From NCBI GenBank assembly GCA_015680685.1, contig MNCI01027230.1:852528-916527 (forward strand): 64,000 bases of DNA, in the 5' to 3' direction. Both the position numbers and the translations under genes were made by a program. Under the pieces are notes generated by a model that ran no database searches, was not told the DNA's origin, and saw nothing but the letters and a program-made list of their open reading frames with translations. This document shows, piece by piece, positions 22,539 to 35,149 of this stretch. The DNA comes from Gnetum montanum. Lineage: Eukaryota; Streptophyta; Gnetopsida; Gnetales; Gnetaceae. Every line of letters starts with the position of its first letter. Position 1 is the stretch's first letter.

Positions 22539-23570
22539 TTGACCACTAATTCAGAAAGTAGCACACTTTTCATGAAACCAACTGAGAGCCTGACATATGC
22601 ATATGTCACAAGCATGGATGAACTTAAGCAAATTCATCAACAACTCTTTGATGATACAAATGATGATACTCACCGGGGAGAGTTGGAAACTATTGACAAA
22701 TTCAAACAAGAGTTGGTTGAGCTAAAAATGCTACTGGCTAGAATAGAATATGTATTTTTAAAGAATAGGAAGCTAGTTATAATCAATGGAAAACTTGCTC
22801 TAGAACAAAAAAACATGCTATTAAAAATAGTTGAAAGATGGTCAACAACTTTTGCTTGGTCATATCCTAAACTCATAGGGATTGATCCTAGAATATGCTA
22901 GCATCACATCTACACTGACCTTACCATGAAGCCAAAATGATAGCCACAGAGGTGGTTGAACCCTAAATTGAAGCAAATCATCAAGGAGGAAATTAAGCAA
23001 CTCCTCAAGGCAAGGTTCATCTATCCCATTATGGATTACAAGTGGGCTATCCCGCTTGTAATTGTACCAAAGATAGGTGGTAAGTGGTGGGTCTACATTA
23101 ATTTTAGGCTGCTAAATATGGTAACATTCAAGCATCACTTTCCATTACCATTTGTTGACCAAGTGCTTAACATAATATCTGAGCATTACTACTATAGTTT
23201 TCTAGATGGTTATAGTGGATATAACCAAATTCAAATTGCATTAGAAAACCAAGAAAAGACAACATTCATGAGTCCTTGGGGGACTTTTGCATATCGCAAG
23301 ATGTCGTTTGGTCTATGCAATGCTCCTGCCACATTCCAATGCCTAGTTCTAAGCATTTTTCAATAGCAGATCGGTAGTGATGTGGAAGTCTTCATGGATG
23401 ACTTCTCCACCTATGGAGCTACATTTGAGCAAGCCCTGGACTACCTTGAGCAAGTGCTAAAATGGTGTGTTGAAACTAACTTGCAACTTAATTGGCAGAA
23501 AAGTCACTTAATGGTCTAGGAGGGCATTGTGCTAGGGCACAAAATCTTGCAAGCAAGAATTGAGGTGGAT
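22539..23570 (+). pseudogene. Element D reverse transcriptase, nearly in one frame
   Basis: LNPKLKQIIKEEIKQLLKA opens the RT domain near 22956, followed by FIYPIMDYKWAIPLVIVPK, SFLDGYSGYNQIQIA, FGLCNAPATFQ and the intact catalytic VFMDDFS near 23387. Stops at about 22899, 22938, 23364 and 23518 interrupt it; the last two fit TAG for CAG. This is the best-preserved RT in the window. Confidence 0.88.
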
Positions 23571-24195
23571 CCTAAAAAAGTAAGGGTCATCCAAGGAATA
23601 ACCCACCAACCATAAACATTTAAAGATGTTCAATCATTCCTTGGACATACTAGGCACTACCAACGATTCATAGAGAATTTCTCTAAGATTGCAAAACCAT
23701 TGGTTGAGCTAACAAAGAAAGATGCTTCCTTTGTTTGGACTGTAGAATGTGAGAAAGAATTCTAGCAACTCAAACAAAATCTTGTAGAAACTCTAATCCT
23801 ACAGGCACTTGATTAGTCCAGACCATTTCACATTATGACAGATGCATCAAATTATGCCTTGGAAGTAGTGCTAATGTAATTAGATGACAAGAAATGACCA
23901 TACTACATCCACTACACCAGCCAAAGCGTTGTGGGTGCACAACTGAGCTAGACCACTATAGAAAAAGAATTAATGGTAGTGGTATTTGATCTAGAGAAGT
24001 TTAGGCATTATGTGCTTAGATACAAGGTGTTTGCACACACAGATCATAGTGTCATCTGCTTCCTAATGAACAAGCCAATGGTGAGCCCCCATGTCATGCA
24101 AGGTTTGGTAATCTTGCAAGAATTCAATCTCATAATGGTAGATTGAAAGGGCATTGAGAATGTGATCGTTGATCACTTATCTTGGTTGTGATGGG
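23571..24195 (+). pseudogene. Element D RNase H, broken
   Basis: The connection (SFLGHTRHYQRFIENFSK) precedes MTDASNYALEVVLM, IEKELMVVVFDLEKFRHYVL, HTDHSVICFLMNKP and ENVIVDHLSWL. The acidic catalytic positions are present. Stops occur near 23760, 23812, 23878, 23896, 23950 and 24145. Confidence 0.85.
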
Positions 24196-24229
24196 ACGAA
24201 AAAGAGGAAGAAAGCCCACTCTCTGACAT

Positions 24230-25545
24230 GTTTCCTAATAAACTTATCTTTGCTAGTGCTATAACTAAACAAATGCCCAATGACTGAAAATGGTATAATG
24301 GCATTTTCACCTATATTCTTACTCAAGAGATGCCAAGAGGGTTGGACCATTGGAAGAAACAGTAGTTTCTTCACCATGTAAAACACTTCATGAAGACCAA
24401 CAAACAACTCTAGAGGGTGTGCACTAATGGCCTGGTTTGCTAGTGTGTCCCTGATGTTGATCAACTACACATTCTCCAAGATGCTCATGAAGGTCCTTAC
24501 GAAGAACACTATGCTAGGAGATGCACAACTATTAAAATCCTAATGGTAGGGTACTACTAGCCAACACTCTTCAGGGATGCTCACCATTTCATTCACTCTT
24601 GTGAACGATGCCAACGAGATGGTGGAATGACTACTTAAATGGAGGGACCTCATCAATGAATTCAGGTAGAACCATTTCACATTTGGGGCATTGACTTCAT
24701 GGGTCTCATCATGCCCAAGTTAAATGGAAAGGCATTCATTATAGTCACTGTTAACTATTGTACAAAATGGGCAGAAGTAGTAGCCATCATCGACTATACA
24801 TCCTCTACTACTGCTTGATTTGTATAAAAGAATGCTATAAATAGGTTTGATGTGCCACATGCATTAATTTCTGATAATGAAACTCATGTTACAAGAACTA
24901 CTTTTCAAAATCTCATGTAATGCTTAGAGGTTAAATATAAACTCACAACACCTTACCATGCTCAAGCTAACAGTCAAGCTGAGGTTACCAATAGGGAAAT
25001 CACAAGGATATTAACAAGAACTGTTAGCAAGTATATGTAGGACTAGAGCACAAAACTCAATGATGGCCTTTGGTCCTACCACTCAACTTGGAAATTTTCT
25101 ATAGGCTACTCTTCCTATGAGCTTGTGTACAACAAACTACCAACACTTCCTATTCAATCTAAACTTCGTACACTTTCAATGTCTTATGACCCTGACCTTG
25201 ACTTAAGTCTAGTCTAAAAAGAATGACTAATGAATCTCAACTTGCTAGATGAAAACCAATTAGTAGCCTTATCATCTAACAAGCTACACAAGGCCTAGAA
25301 CAAAAAGCACCATGACCTGAAAATTAGAAAAGTCAAATTTCAACTGGGAGATAAGGTTCTCTACTAGAATGCCACACAAGTACCTCAATGAACCAAGTTT
25401 CAAAAATTGTGGGAAGTACCGTACATCATTTATGAAACTTTCCCTTTTGGAACCATGATGATCTATAAACCTGAGAGCCCAAACAAGAAATAGCTTGTCA
25501 ACATTCAACAAATCAAACCTTTTCATTAGCATATGCTAGCCAACG
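24230..25545 (+). pseudogene. Element D integrase, broken
   Basis: A zinc-binding region (HHFIHSCERCQRD near 24590) is followed by the core: FHIWGIDFMG, then ALISDNETH (an Asp-containing block with Gly replaced) and QAEVTNREITRI, which holds the final Glu of the DDE triad. The C-terminal segment ends KPESPNKK..LVNIQQIKPF near 25525. About nine stops break the frame. Confidence 0.85.
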
Positions 25546-26806
25546 CAACAACAACCTCATCAAATGGATAACCACACTCCATATTTTGGATCTCCTCCTT
25601 TCAACTTAGTCATGGGGAGATGGCCAACCATGCTAATCATTTAAGTAACTCCTTGATTTTTCAACCTTTTTATTTTACACATTTTTCATTTTACAACTTT
25701 TTGTTTTACATATTCTTTATTTTACATCTTTTTTTAAGTTAGTAATCTTTTTTAATTTTTTTTACACCATCATTCATACATTTTCTATTTCTAGAATATT
25801 TTATACTTTCTTTTATATTTTCTTTTATTTGGTGTGGTTTTCTAACTTTTTGTTAATAAGTGCCATATACATTGGTAATGCATACTTGATGGGGGTATGT
25901 ACTATTTTTGTTATTTGATTGTTAGTTTCTAGTTTCTAGCTTTGCATTTCATTACAGATATTTAGGACATTGTTTCTTTTCATGTAATAAGCAATGAGTC
26001 CATAGCATCTACCCATCCACAAACTCTATGATTTTCCTTGTTTTGGAAACGTGTAGTCCTTTTTTCATTAATAAAACTTTAACAAATTTGTGACTTTGGT
26101 AGTTTCCGGAATTGAATATGATTAAAAGGTTTGAATAGGGTGTGGCTTCAAGGGGATTCAGTATTCTTTATGCTTTTCTATTTGCCTAGGTGCATGTGTG
26201 TTTTCATGAATTTCTTACCATTTTGTGTCATCTAATAAAAGGAAGTTAAATAAGTCCTTGCATGGTGTGGTTCTCATCAGAAAAAATAAATAAAAAAGAC
26301 GAGAATTCAAAGCATACCCCTTGGACAAAATAAATGCATGTGTTTTTGCATGGTGTGGTTTCTATTTGAAAAAAAAAAACCAATGGGAATTCAAAACACA
26401 TCCCTTAGAATGAATAAATGGGCTACAAGCACTAGTTATGGGACTTGTCTCCTCTAACTAAGGCCCTTTCTCACTTTCTACTTCTTCTCTAATTTGGAAT
26501 GGTGGTTGTTATGTGGGAGCACTCTTATGTCTCAAGCAATGGATTAGTCTTAGAATGTCGATGCGAAGTCACTAAACATGGTTGGTTTTGGTCTAGAATA
26601 AGGATAGATTCTATCAAGTCATTTAACCACAAAATCCACAAGGGAGTTCATGTGACCATAATTACAAGCTCCATTCCACTCTCTCTCATTCATATATTCT
26701 TTCTATGTCTCACCTCATTGCTAATTTCATGGTCTTGATTTGATGTCTTGGTTTGATGTGTCGGAATTCTTAGTTAGTTTCTTCCAGGTTTTTGTACTTA
26801 ACCTTC
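25546..26806 (+). other. Element D 3' noncoding region, first part
   Basis: Begins with the GTCATGGGGAGATGGCC block common to A, D, E and F, then a T-rich stretch (25650-25860). No coding sense. It is cut by E after CCTTC at 26802-26806. Confidence 0.75.
26264..26318 (+). other. Conserved stem-loop, element D copy
   Basis: GGTGTGGTTCTCATC pairs with GACGAGAATTCAAAGCATACC. A second, poorer copy follows near 26345-26402. Confidence 0.45.
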
Positions 26807-27746
26807 TGATGAGTGGCGAGGTACCCCTACACTCAACCATACGAAACGAGCATAGCACGTGCGATCCAGTCGAACTCCATAGACTAAATGCCTAAATGCC
26901 TCATGGAACACTTGGGGTTAATCATTCATTATCTTCCCAGACTTACTTGTTGTTGTCACGGTGTATGGTTAAGTAAGTCTGAGGTATATGATTTTTTTTT
27001 GTCTTTTCAGGTTTTATGTCTTCTACGTTAAGAGCAAAGGGTTGAGAAACTAGCTAACTCTAAATAATAACCTAAGTCTAAATTAACTAGCATCAACATC
27101 TGTTCCCACTTACCGTACACACCCTGAACTATGCAACTGTGGCTATCAAATGCTAATCGTTGTTGGGATCAGCACACGTAACACACATGTTTGAAGTGGT
27201 CGTATTGAGGCACCTAACTAGCCTAAGTGTGATGAGCAGCCAATTCCTTGACTAGCCGTACACATCTGTAGATGCTCTTAATCAAGTCGTACTCATCCCA
27301 TGTTCTAGGAGATAACGATGAGAGAATCTAATCGCGATGAGTAGCTGATTCCTTGGTTAGCCGTACACATTCGTCAATGCTCGTAACCAAGTCGTACTCA
27401 TGCCACGTTACTAGGAAAACAATAAATAACATTAAATAAACCTATTCCATGCATTACAAGGTTTATCCACAAAGCTCATCTTTATTGCCGTACACAACTT
27501 GCGTTCAGCTACAAAGCTGCTCGAATAAAGATCCGTTCACTTGGGGACTCCTACTGCGGGCACATGGAAAATATTCTATCTCTGGAGTGATCAAATTGCT
27601 AGAGCTTCACTACTTCTAGCCTAGGATGAGAAATGAAGGGAGTGCCACCTCTTATTTATAGATTTGGCGGTGGATCGCGATATCGCATACGCGACATCAC
27701 AGGGGACGACGTGATATCATGGCCCATGCGATATCACGTCTCATCA
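26807..27746 (-). repeat. 3' LTR of element E
   Basis: 940 bp. Its U3 end (27668-27746) has fewer GATATC-centred palindromes than the other LTR of the same element. Confidence 0.88.
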
Positions 27747-29499
27747 TACCCCCATGACTGAATGAAAACTCATCCTCGAGTTCCTTACAATAATATCAGG
27801 TAGGTATGGAATTATTGAGGGAAATAAAACTAATGGGATGACATGTGAACAGATCATTATTACAAGACTTGACAAACTGGTGTTCATGACAACAAGGGTG
27901 AACACCTTATTACAATGACATCAGGNATATTAGCAAGGGTGGTTGAATCATCATGTAATGAATACCTTGCTACGGTGTAGGTCCATTGGCTAGGTTGTGG
28001 TATGGCTAATATGGATCTGGGAATATATTAAGGATGACTATTGAAGGTGTAGGGGTTAGGAAGAAAATTAAAAATTTCAGGGCTAGGAGAAAATCGAAAA
28101 AATCAGGCCCCGTACCCCCATGACTAATCGCGGAGCTTCAGTAGCATTAGAATGGAGAAAGAAAAGGAGTAAGAAGGATAGATAAAAAGGGACAACTATG
28201 GAATTGATGAAATAGATGTCAAGATGGCAATGAACAAAATAGAATTAATTGCAAAATGTTAAGGCAAAGAATTTAACTAATGCACCAAATAGGAATGTCA
28301 GTGGGTCCTCCCCAAAGTAGGCTCATGCTGTTAATGCCCTGACAAACCCACATTCCACGAGTCCGTAGGCTCTGGGAATGTCCTTTGGAACAAGAGTTAA
28401 AGTCTTAGCTGCAAGAATTTACCAAAAAGAAAACAATGCATCAACCAAAATATATACACTAATGATACAACCAATAATGAGGTGAACAATGGAGAGAAGA
28501 GAAATGGAATGGAATCCCAAGAACAAGGTGGTGTACAACCCCTTGTGTGTGTGATGATTAATTTGACTTGGCAAATATCATTCCAACTCCGGCCTCAAAC
28601 CAACCACATCCAGTGACTTCGCATCAACGCATTCGGTTAAACCATCCACTTGGGCAACAAGAATGCATGCTGCAAGAGCTACCACCATTTCAATGAAACA
28701 AAGGAGAGAATGAGAAGCGAGAAGGGCCTTAGTTAGAGGGAACACTTTTGGTTCCATAACCAGTGCTTGTAGCCCACATTTATTCATCTAAGGGGTGTGC
28801 TTTGAATTCTCACTTGGTTTTTCTTTTTTTCTTTTTCTTTTTTTATGTGTGAGAACCACACCATGCAAAGACTTCTTATTTTTATTGTCTCAGCTTCCAA
28901 TAATTGGGTAACATTGGAACGACAGAAAACTCAAGAAGAAACATTCAAGCACCCAAGAGAATGACCAACACAAAAGCATCAAGTTCCTTTGAATTCACAC
29001 CCTTTTCAACCCGTGAGTCCTTCCTTAGTTTGAGAAATGCCTAGTCACTGATTCGTTAAAGTTCTTATTAGAAGGGGGACTATACATTTCCAAGCTGAGA
29101 GAGACCATAGAAACTAGTGGATGGATGGATGAAGTGAACTCATTGCCTACCATATCAAAAGAAACATACCTTAGTATCAAAATTGTGACTTAAAGGTACA
29201 AAGCAAACATGAGCAATCAATATGAAAATAGTTCATACCATCATGGAGAATGCTTATTATGGGACAAACTTCCAGGGTGGATCACACACACACACACACA
29301 AAAATTGAGAAAGTATAATGATGATGTAAAACAAAAATTAAAAAAGTTAAAGAAATTTGTAAAAAAAATGTGTAAAACAAAAACGTTGTAAAACAAAAAT
29401 GTGTAAAACAAAAATGTTGTAAAACAAAAATGTGTAAAAAAAATGTTGTAAAAAAAATCGAAAAGGAACTGAGGGCCCCATATGATTAGCATAGGTGGC
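27747..29499 (-). other. Element E 3' noncoding region
   Basis: Noncoding on both strands. It holds the stem-loop at 28794-28862, a (CA)9 run at 29283-29300 and an A-rich array of AAAACAAAAATGTTGT units (29380-29460) facing the junction with the protease end. A single N lies at 27926. Confidence 0.7.
28794..28862 (-). other. Conserved stem-loop, element E copy
   Basis: GGTGTGCTTTGAATTCTCAC pairs with GTGTGAGAACCACACC; both stems are intact. Confidence 0.5.
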
Positions 29500-31907
29500 C
29501 ATCTCCCCCATGATTGAGTTGTAAGGAAGAGATCTAAAATAATGAGCGTTTGTTTGAATTTCGTAGAAGTGCCCAACTTCTCCCAATTGATGATCTTAAA
29601 TTGAGGGGTGGAAGTTGGTGACGCTCATATTTCAATGTGTCTATGCCTTCATTATGGGCATGGGTTTCTACAGGCATCTTTGGTTCAAAGTTTCTGCTCC
29701 TTCGAGTTGGTGTCAACCATGGGGTGTCTACTACTTCTTGTGTGGTTGCTACATACAGGCATCTTTGGTTCAAAGTTTCTTGGGCACACTTGTTACATGG
29801 AGGCATTTCCTCCATGTCGTCACCCGATGAATCACTGTATGTGATGCATGGAACTTTCCTCTTCTTGATCTTTCCACATATGTTTATCTTAGAGATTTCG
29901 AAGGAAAGATCGCGAATCCTAAGGCATGTGTCTACTATACTTAGTCATGCCCTTCCCATTATAATCGAGAAGTCCCCTTCGTTGTTGTTCACTTCAATCA
30001 CCAGAAAATNTATTTAGCGTGATCTGCAAATAGATTAAGGGACTCCCAGGGTTAGTTAGTTTCTTGGGAAGGTGGCCCACCTTGACCCAGTCAGTTACGA
30101 TATCCGTTAACATAACTGTATGTGTTACGCTCTGTTGGAATGAAGGGTACTCCAAAGTGTTAGATGATGGAGGAGTGTACATGGCCTCAACCGCTTGTTG
30201 TTGTAAGAGTTTATCTAGGCTTTTGGTTCTGAAGTAAGGTCTTCTCTTTTTACAATTGTCAGAACTAGCAGCATGTTGGATATTTATAGCTTTCGCAGCG
30301 TGACGTTGCTACGGTTGAGGAGGAAGTTCCCCTTGCATTGTTGGAGCAGGAGGTGTTATGGGAACTACTTGTCTAAGGAACTCCATACATCGTCTACCTT
30401 AGCCGCTAATTTTGTCGTTAATTGTTTGATCGGCAAGGTCTTCCAGTTCACCAACTCTTCGATTGGTGACTCATCCTCTTCATCACAAAATTTCACTCCC
30501 TTCTTTCGAAGGGAGAGATCACAGTTATACTCTTTAGCACTTTCCTGTTTGCATAGCTCACCCTCTTCATTTGCTACTTGCTCCAACAAGCTATGCACTT
30601 CATGGGCTCTAAGTTGTGAGAGTCTCCCTTGGGCGTAAGTCCCAAGGGTTCTTCTAGTTTCATTCCTTAGCCCATCCACGATGTGGCTAAGTTGATCCAG
30701 CTGAGCGTACCCATGGCCCAGGCAACGATGTAACAATGTGTAATAGTGGGCCATGGTAGCATCCAAGGGTTCATATGTACCTTGCTTCCAGCCTTGGATC
30801 TACTTACGCAAATTGGACACTCTGGAGTACGTTTGATACTTTTCGTTGAACAATTCTAGCATCATACTCCACCTCTTGATGTTTCTGGTTCTAAGGACTG
30901 GTACCAGCTGTCTGCTTCTTTGGTGAGTATCCTTGGGAACAACTTAAGTTTTTTTCACTCATTTTCTATATTCTGCAAGGCACAGGCATCATGGAATGCC
31001 TGCAAATGATTTTGCAGATCAGCATTGTATCCCCCTTCAAACCATGGGATATTATTCATGTCTAAACACTTGATCCAGCTATCCTTTAAATGCCTTGTGN
31101 NNNNNNNNNNNNNNNNNNNNNNNNNNNNNNNNNNNNNNNNNNNNNNNNNNNNNNNNNNNNNNNNNNNNNNNNNNNNNNNNNNNNNNNNNNNNNNNNNNNN
31201 NNNNNNNNNNNNNNNNNNNNNNNNNNNNNNNNNNNNNNNNNNNNNNNNNNNNNNNNNNNNNNNNNNNNNNNNNNNNNNNNNNNNNNNNNNNNNCTACTAT
31301 GGCCCCGATCGTTGTGATGATCAAAGTGCCCATCCTTAGCATGAGTGGTTGTTCCCTCTGTGAATAGTTGGTGTTCACGGGCATCAGAACCAGGGATATG
31401 TATCGTTGATTGTAGGTTCTGATACTCAACCTCCTCACCATCATTAGGATGGGGAACATCCTTTGCTAAAGAACCCATGATAAAGGGCTCCTCGTCTCCT
31501 ATCTCACTAAGGACGTGCGAGACCTTGCCCTTAAATAATGTATGTTGGCTCTCCTGCCTTGTGTCCCTCATTCATTGTAAATTTGTGGGATGATAATCCC
31601 TCATGTCGAAGTTGGCCACAACGTATTTGGCGTAAAGTTTAGTTATGCCAGTCTGTGCCTAAGCATGGATAAGCATGTTAGGGACAGCACAATCTGGAGG
31701 TAACACTATGTTACCAAACAAATCTCTCCAGCGCATCTGTTCATCTTGATGGAGGATAAAGGTAAGATCAGGCACATACTCATCAGGATGAGTGTATGTC
31801 ACCTTATATTGCTGAGGACTTGGCTAATTTTGGTTATGTGTTTTATCTTGCCGACTATCTCGTGTGTGGTCCTTAGGTGGTGAGTTGCTCTTATGAGAAG
31901 AAGGCAT
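29500..31907 (-). pseudogene. Element E Gag-protease, broken
   Basis: The start codon at 31907 (minus) reads MPSSHKSNSPPK. Gag continues across the N gap to MDATMAHYYTLLHRCLGHGY (30766) and DQLSHIVDGLRNETRR. The protease region near 30000-30180 retains WVKVGHLPKKLTNPGSP. The open part at 29534-29815 ends LNLRSSIGRSWALLRNSN, the same end as in G. After that end there is no pol. An N at 30010 and the gap at 31100-31293 prevent a full reading. Confidence 0.75.
31100..31293. other. Assembly gap (194 N)
   Basis: A run of N inside element E gag. Open frames called across it are artefacts. Confidence 0.99.
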
Positions 31908-32038
31908 TTTGATTGGTGTGCTATATAAAAATTTTCTTTTGATTAACCCGAAGGTTCGTTAAGGCTCACAATGATGCGAGTGACATCCCTTATGTTCTAT
32001 TTGGGGTACAAACACTTAGTCCTCGGCAACGGCGCCAA

Positions 32039-32104
32039 TGATGAGTGGTGANTGGGGTACAAACACTTAGTCCTTGGCAACGGCGCCAATGATGAGTGGT
32101 GAGG
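32039..32104. other. Single-N join with duplicated LTR/primer-site edge
   Basis: The primer site plus first LTR bases appear before and after the N at 32052, so a junction copy is duplicated by the assembly. Confidence 0.7.
32071..32089 (-). promoter_or_regulatory. Primer-binding site of element E
   Basis: The complement reads TTGGCGCCGTTGCCAAGGA, matching the 3' end of plant tRNA-Asp with few mismatches, next to the LTR. Confidence 0.8.
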
Positions 32105-33060
32105 TATCCCTACACTCAACAATACGAAACGAGCGTAGCACGCGTGATCCGGTCAAACTTCGTAGACTAAATGCCTAAACACCCCATGGAACACTTGGGG
32201 TTAATCATTCGTTGTCTTCCCAAACTTACTTGTTGTTGTCATGGTGTATGGTTAAGTAAGTTTGAGGTATATGATTTTTTTTGGTCTTTTTAGGTTTTAT
32301 GTCTTCTACTCTAAGAGCAAAGGGTTGAGAAACTAGCTAACTCTAACTAATGACCTAAGTCTAAATTAACTAGAATCAGCATCCATTCCCACTTACCGTA
32401 CACACCCTGAACTAGGCAACTGTGGCTACCAAACGCTAATCGTTACTGGGATCACCACATGTAATGCACATGCTCGAAGTGGTCGTACTCAGGCACCTAA
32501 CTAGCCTAAGTGTGATGAGCAACCGATTCCTTGACTAGCCGTACACATTCGTAGATGCTCGTAATCAAGTCGTACTCATCCCACATTCTAGGAGATAAGG
32601 GTGAGAGAATTTAATCGCGATGAGTAGTTGATTCCTTGGTTAGTCGTACACATTCGTCAATGCTCGTAACCAAGTCGTACTCATGTCTCTTTACTAGGAA
32701 AACAATAAATAACATTAAATAAACTTATTCCATGCACTACAAGGTTTATCCACAAAGCTCATCTTTATTGCTGTACACAACTTGCGTTCAAGTACAAAGC
32801 TACTCGAATAAAGATCCGTTCACTTGTGGACTCCTACTATAGGCACATGGAAAATATTCTATCTCTAGAGTGATCAAACTGCTAGAGCTTCGCTACTTCT
32901 AGCCTAGGATGAGAAATAAAGGGAGTGCCGCCTCTTATTTATAGATTTGGCGACGGACCATGATATCGCGTACGCGACATTGCAGGGGACAATGCGATAT
33001 CGTGTAGGCGATATCGCATGGGATGCGATATTGCAGCCCATGAAATATCACATCTCATCA
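32090..33060 (-). repeat. 5' LTR of element E
   Basis: 971 bp. It is about 31 bp longer than its partner, mainly from extra GATATCGC units at 32990-33050. The TATA motif CTATAAATAAGAGG is on the minus strand near 32940. Confidence 0.88.
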
Positions 33061-33594
33061 CCTTCTATAACCATTAATCATCCACGAAGCCCATGGACTC
33101 TTTGGTTTGAAGTTATGTAAGGGAAAAAAGGCCTGTGCCTACTTTGGGGATGACCCACTTGCATATCTTTTGATTGGGTTAGTTAAGTTCTTTACCCTTA
33201 GACATTTTTACAATCAAATGTCATCCAATTGTACACATCTTCACAATAGTTTTTAGTGAATTCTTTTTTTCATTGTTGTGGATTCTTATATCCTTTTCAA
33301 ATATTTCCTTGTAATGTAGTTTTTCAAGTTTAATGGACCACTTAATTTAATTAACCTTATTTGTCAGCCTTCCTGCTAACACTACTCCAGGAACCAATCA
33401 ACCACAATCACAACCTAGCTAAGTTTAACCATTGATGAGACAAGACATTTAATAGTCATGTATTACACATTGCTTACTAATTCATGATTTTGTTGTGACT
33501 GCAATCAGAAGCATGGACTAGAAGTGAGACTACCTTCACTAAGGATAATGCAACAGTACCACACAATGAGGGCCATTCATGATCAAAGGATCTC

Positions 33595-33634
<40 letters not shown>

Positions 33635-33875
33635 CTTCTACTACCAATAGGTGTTAGATGTCAATGATATCCAAGGTGTTCACTTCTCTTTTCATGAACA
33701 CCCCATTTTGTAAAAATTATAATTCCATACACTTGGGCACTCAAAGCCTATCTATTTTATCTGAGTCAATTTATAATGTCAGTCAATAATCCCATACCTA
33801 CCAAATATGTGTTGTAAAGAACTTTTTCCTACTCTTCTTCACTTAAGGATGAGTTTTCATTCATTCGTGGGGGTA
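33061..33875 (+). other. Element D 3' noncoding region, second part
   Basis: Resumes with CCTTC and matches F and A. Where A holds its accessory ORF, D has only its first few bases (GCTTACTAATTCATG) and then a (CT)n run at about 33601-33631. The end has GTGGGGGTA, the polypurine tract. Confidence 0.75.
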
Positions 33876-34393
33876 TGATGAACCACCATTTGCCATCTAC
33901 TCCAACGTCAGGTGCGTACGCAATATCGAGACCTTGGTCCAACATCACATATCCGACATTGGGGTATATTCCCCAATCTATAAATACCATGCTTGGGCTC
34001 TAGTTTTAGTAGTAGTTTTCAATTTAGTTTTGAACCAGAGTAGTGGAGCTCTTGTCGTCTCTTTTCCTTAGAGTTAAACTATTTTCTAAGTGCCCATAGA
34101 ATGAGTCTAAAGTGTGTGTACAATTCTTTGTTTGAGCATTGATGTACCTTAGCATAGCAGTGTGATGAGAATAAAATGAACTCTTTTGATAATCCTTACA
34201 GCACTGAAAATAGCTTAATATTTTCTTTATTGCACTTTGCTTTATTACTCTTTACTTTAATGTATTTGGATTAAGTAATTTATTTCTAGTGACCACTTTG
34301 AGCATTCATATAGTACTTGGTAACCCAGCAACACTTAATGTTTGGTAGCCGGGTAGTGCCATATGTGTTCAAGAAAGTGGGGTAGTTACTTAT
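33876..34393 (+). repeat. 3' LTR of element D, first part
   Basis: Matches 18627 onward of the 5' LTR and stops where F is inserted, after GGTTACTTA-like sequence. It resumes at 45023. Confidence 0.85.
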
Positions 34394-35149
34394 TGATGAG
34401 TTGTGAGGTACCCCTATGGCTAGCCATATGAATCACTAAGGTGTTACACATGATCCAATTGAATTCTATGGACCTATAGTTATCTTGTACACTATTTTCT
34501 CTAGGAAGTGAAAACATTCATGGTCTTTCCAACTACACTTGTGAGGCTCAAGGGCATGGTTTAAGTGTAATTGAGGTATATTAATTTTTGTCATTTTATA
34601 TTTTATGGATGTAATCACCTACAACAAGAATAATGGTAGAGTAGATTGAAAACTAATGTACCTAGCTAGCCTAACACAAGTAACTGCTCCACTTTCCTAA
34701 ACACATATAGCACTATTGGGCTACCAAATGTTAAGTGTTGCTAGGTTACCAAGTACTATATGAATGCTCAAATGTATTAAAATAAAGAGTGAGAAAGTAA
34801 AATGCATTAAAGGAAATATTAAGCTATTCTCAGTGCTACAAGGATTGTCAAAAGAGTTCATTTTATTCCTGTCATACTATTGTGCTTAGGTACATCAATG
34901 CTTAAACAAGGAACTGTATACACTTTAGACTTTCTCTACAAGCACTCAGAAAATATTCTAACTCTCAAGAAAATAAATTGCAAGAGCTTCACTACCTTGC
35001 TTTAAAACTAAAAACTAAACTATAAAACTTCCCCAAAATTAGAGTGTGGGTGTGGTATTTATAGACTTGGGGAATATACCCCGACGTTGAATTGAAGCCC
35101 TAATGTTGTGTACTCAATGTCGTGGTCAACATCAAATGGTGATTCATCA
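34394..35149 (-). repeat. 3' LTR of element F
   Basis: 756 bp; TGATGAG on the plus-strand left, TGATTCATCA on the right, then the complement of the polypurine tract (TACCCCCAC). Confidence 0.85.

Larger units (their letters stand above)
26807..33060 (-). mobile_element. Element E: gag-PR-only gypsy element
   Basis: LTRs are 26807-27746 and 32090-33060, both bounded by TGATGAG and CTCATCA. The flanking CCTTC (26802-26806 and 33061-33065) is a perfect 5-bp target duplication. The 4.3-kb interior, read on the minus strand, holds a primer site, gag and protease and then goes straight to 3' noncoding sequence; no RT, RNase H or integrase motifs occur. The layout and junction match G, so the missing pol is inherited rather than a local deletion. 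It contains a 194-bp assembly gap. Confidence 0.9.

Noticed and set aside
29283-29300. CRISPR-like or other regular array from the CA and A-rich repeats
   Set aside because: Simple dinucleotide and A-rich repeats in a plant retroelement; no spacers and no bacterial context.
31025-31571. Open frames running through the N block
   Set aside because: They are made mostly of unknown residues; only the Gag sequence to the right of the gap has support.
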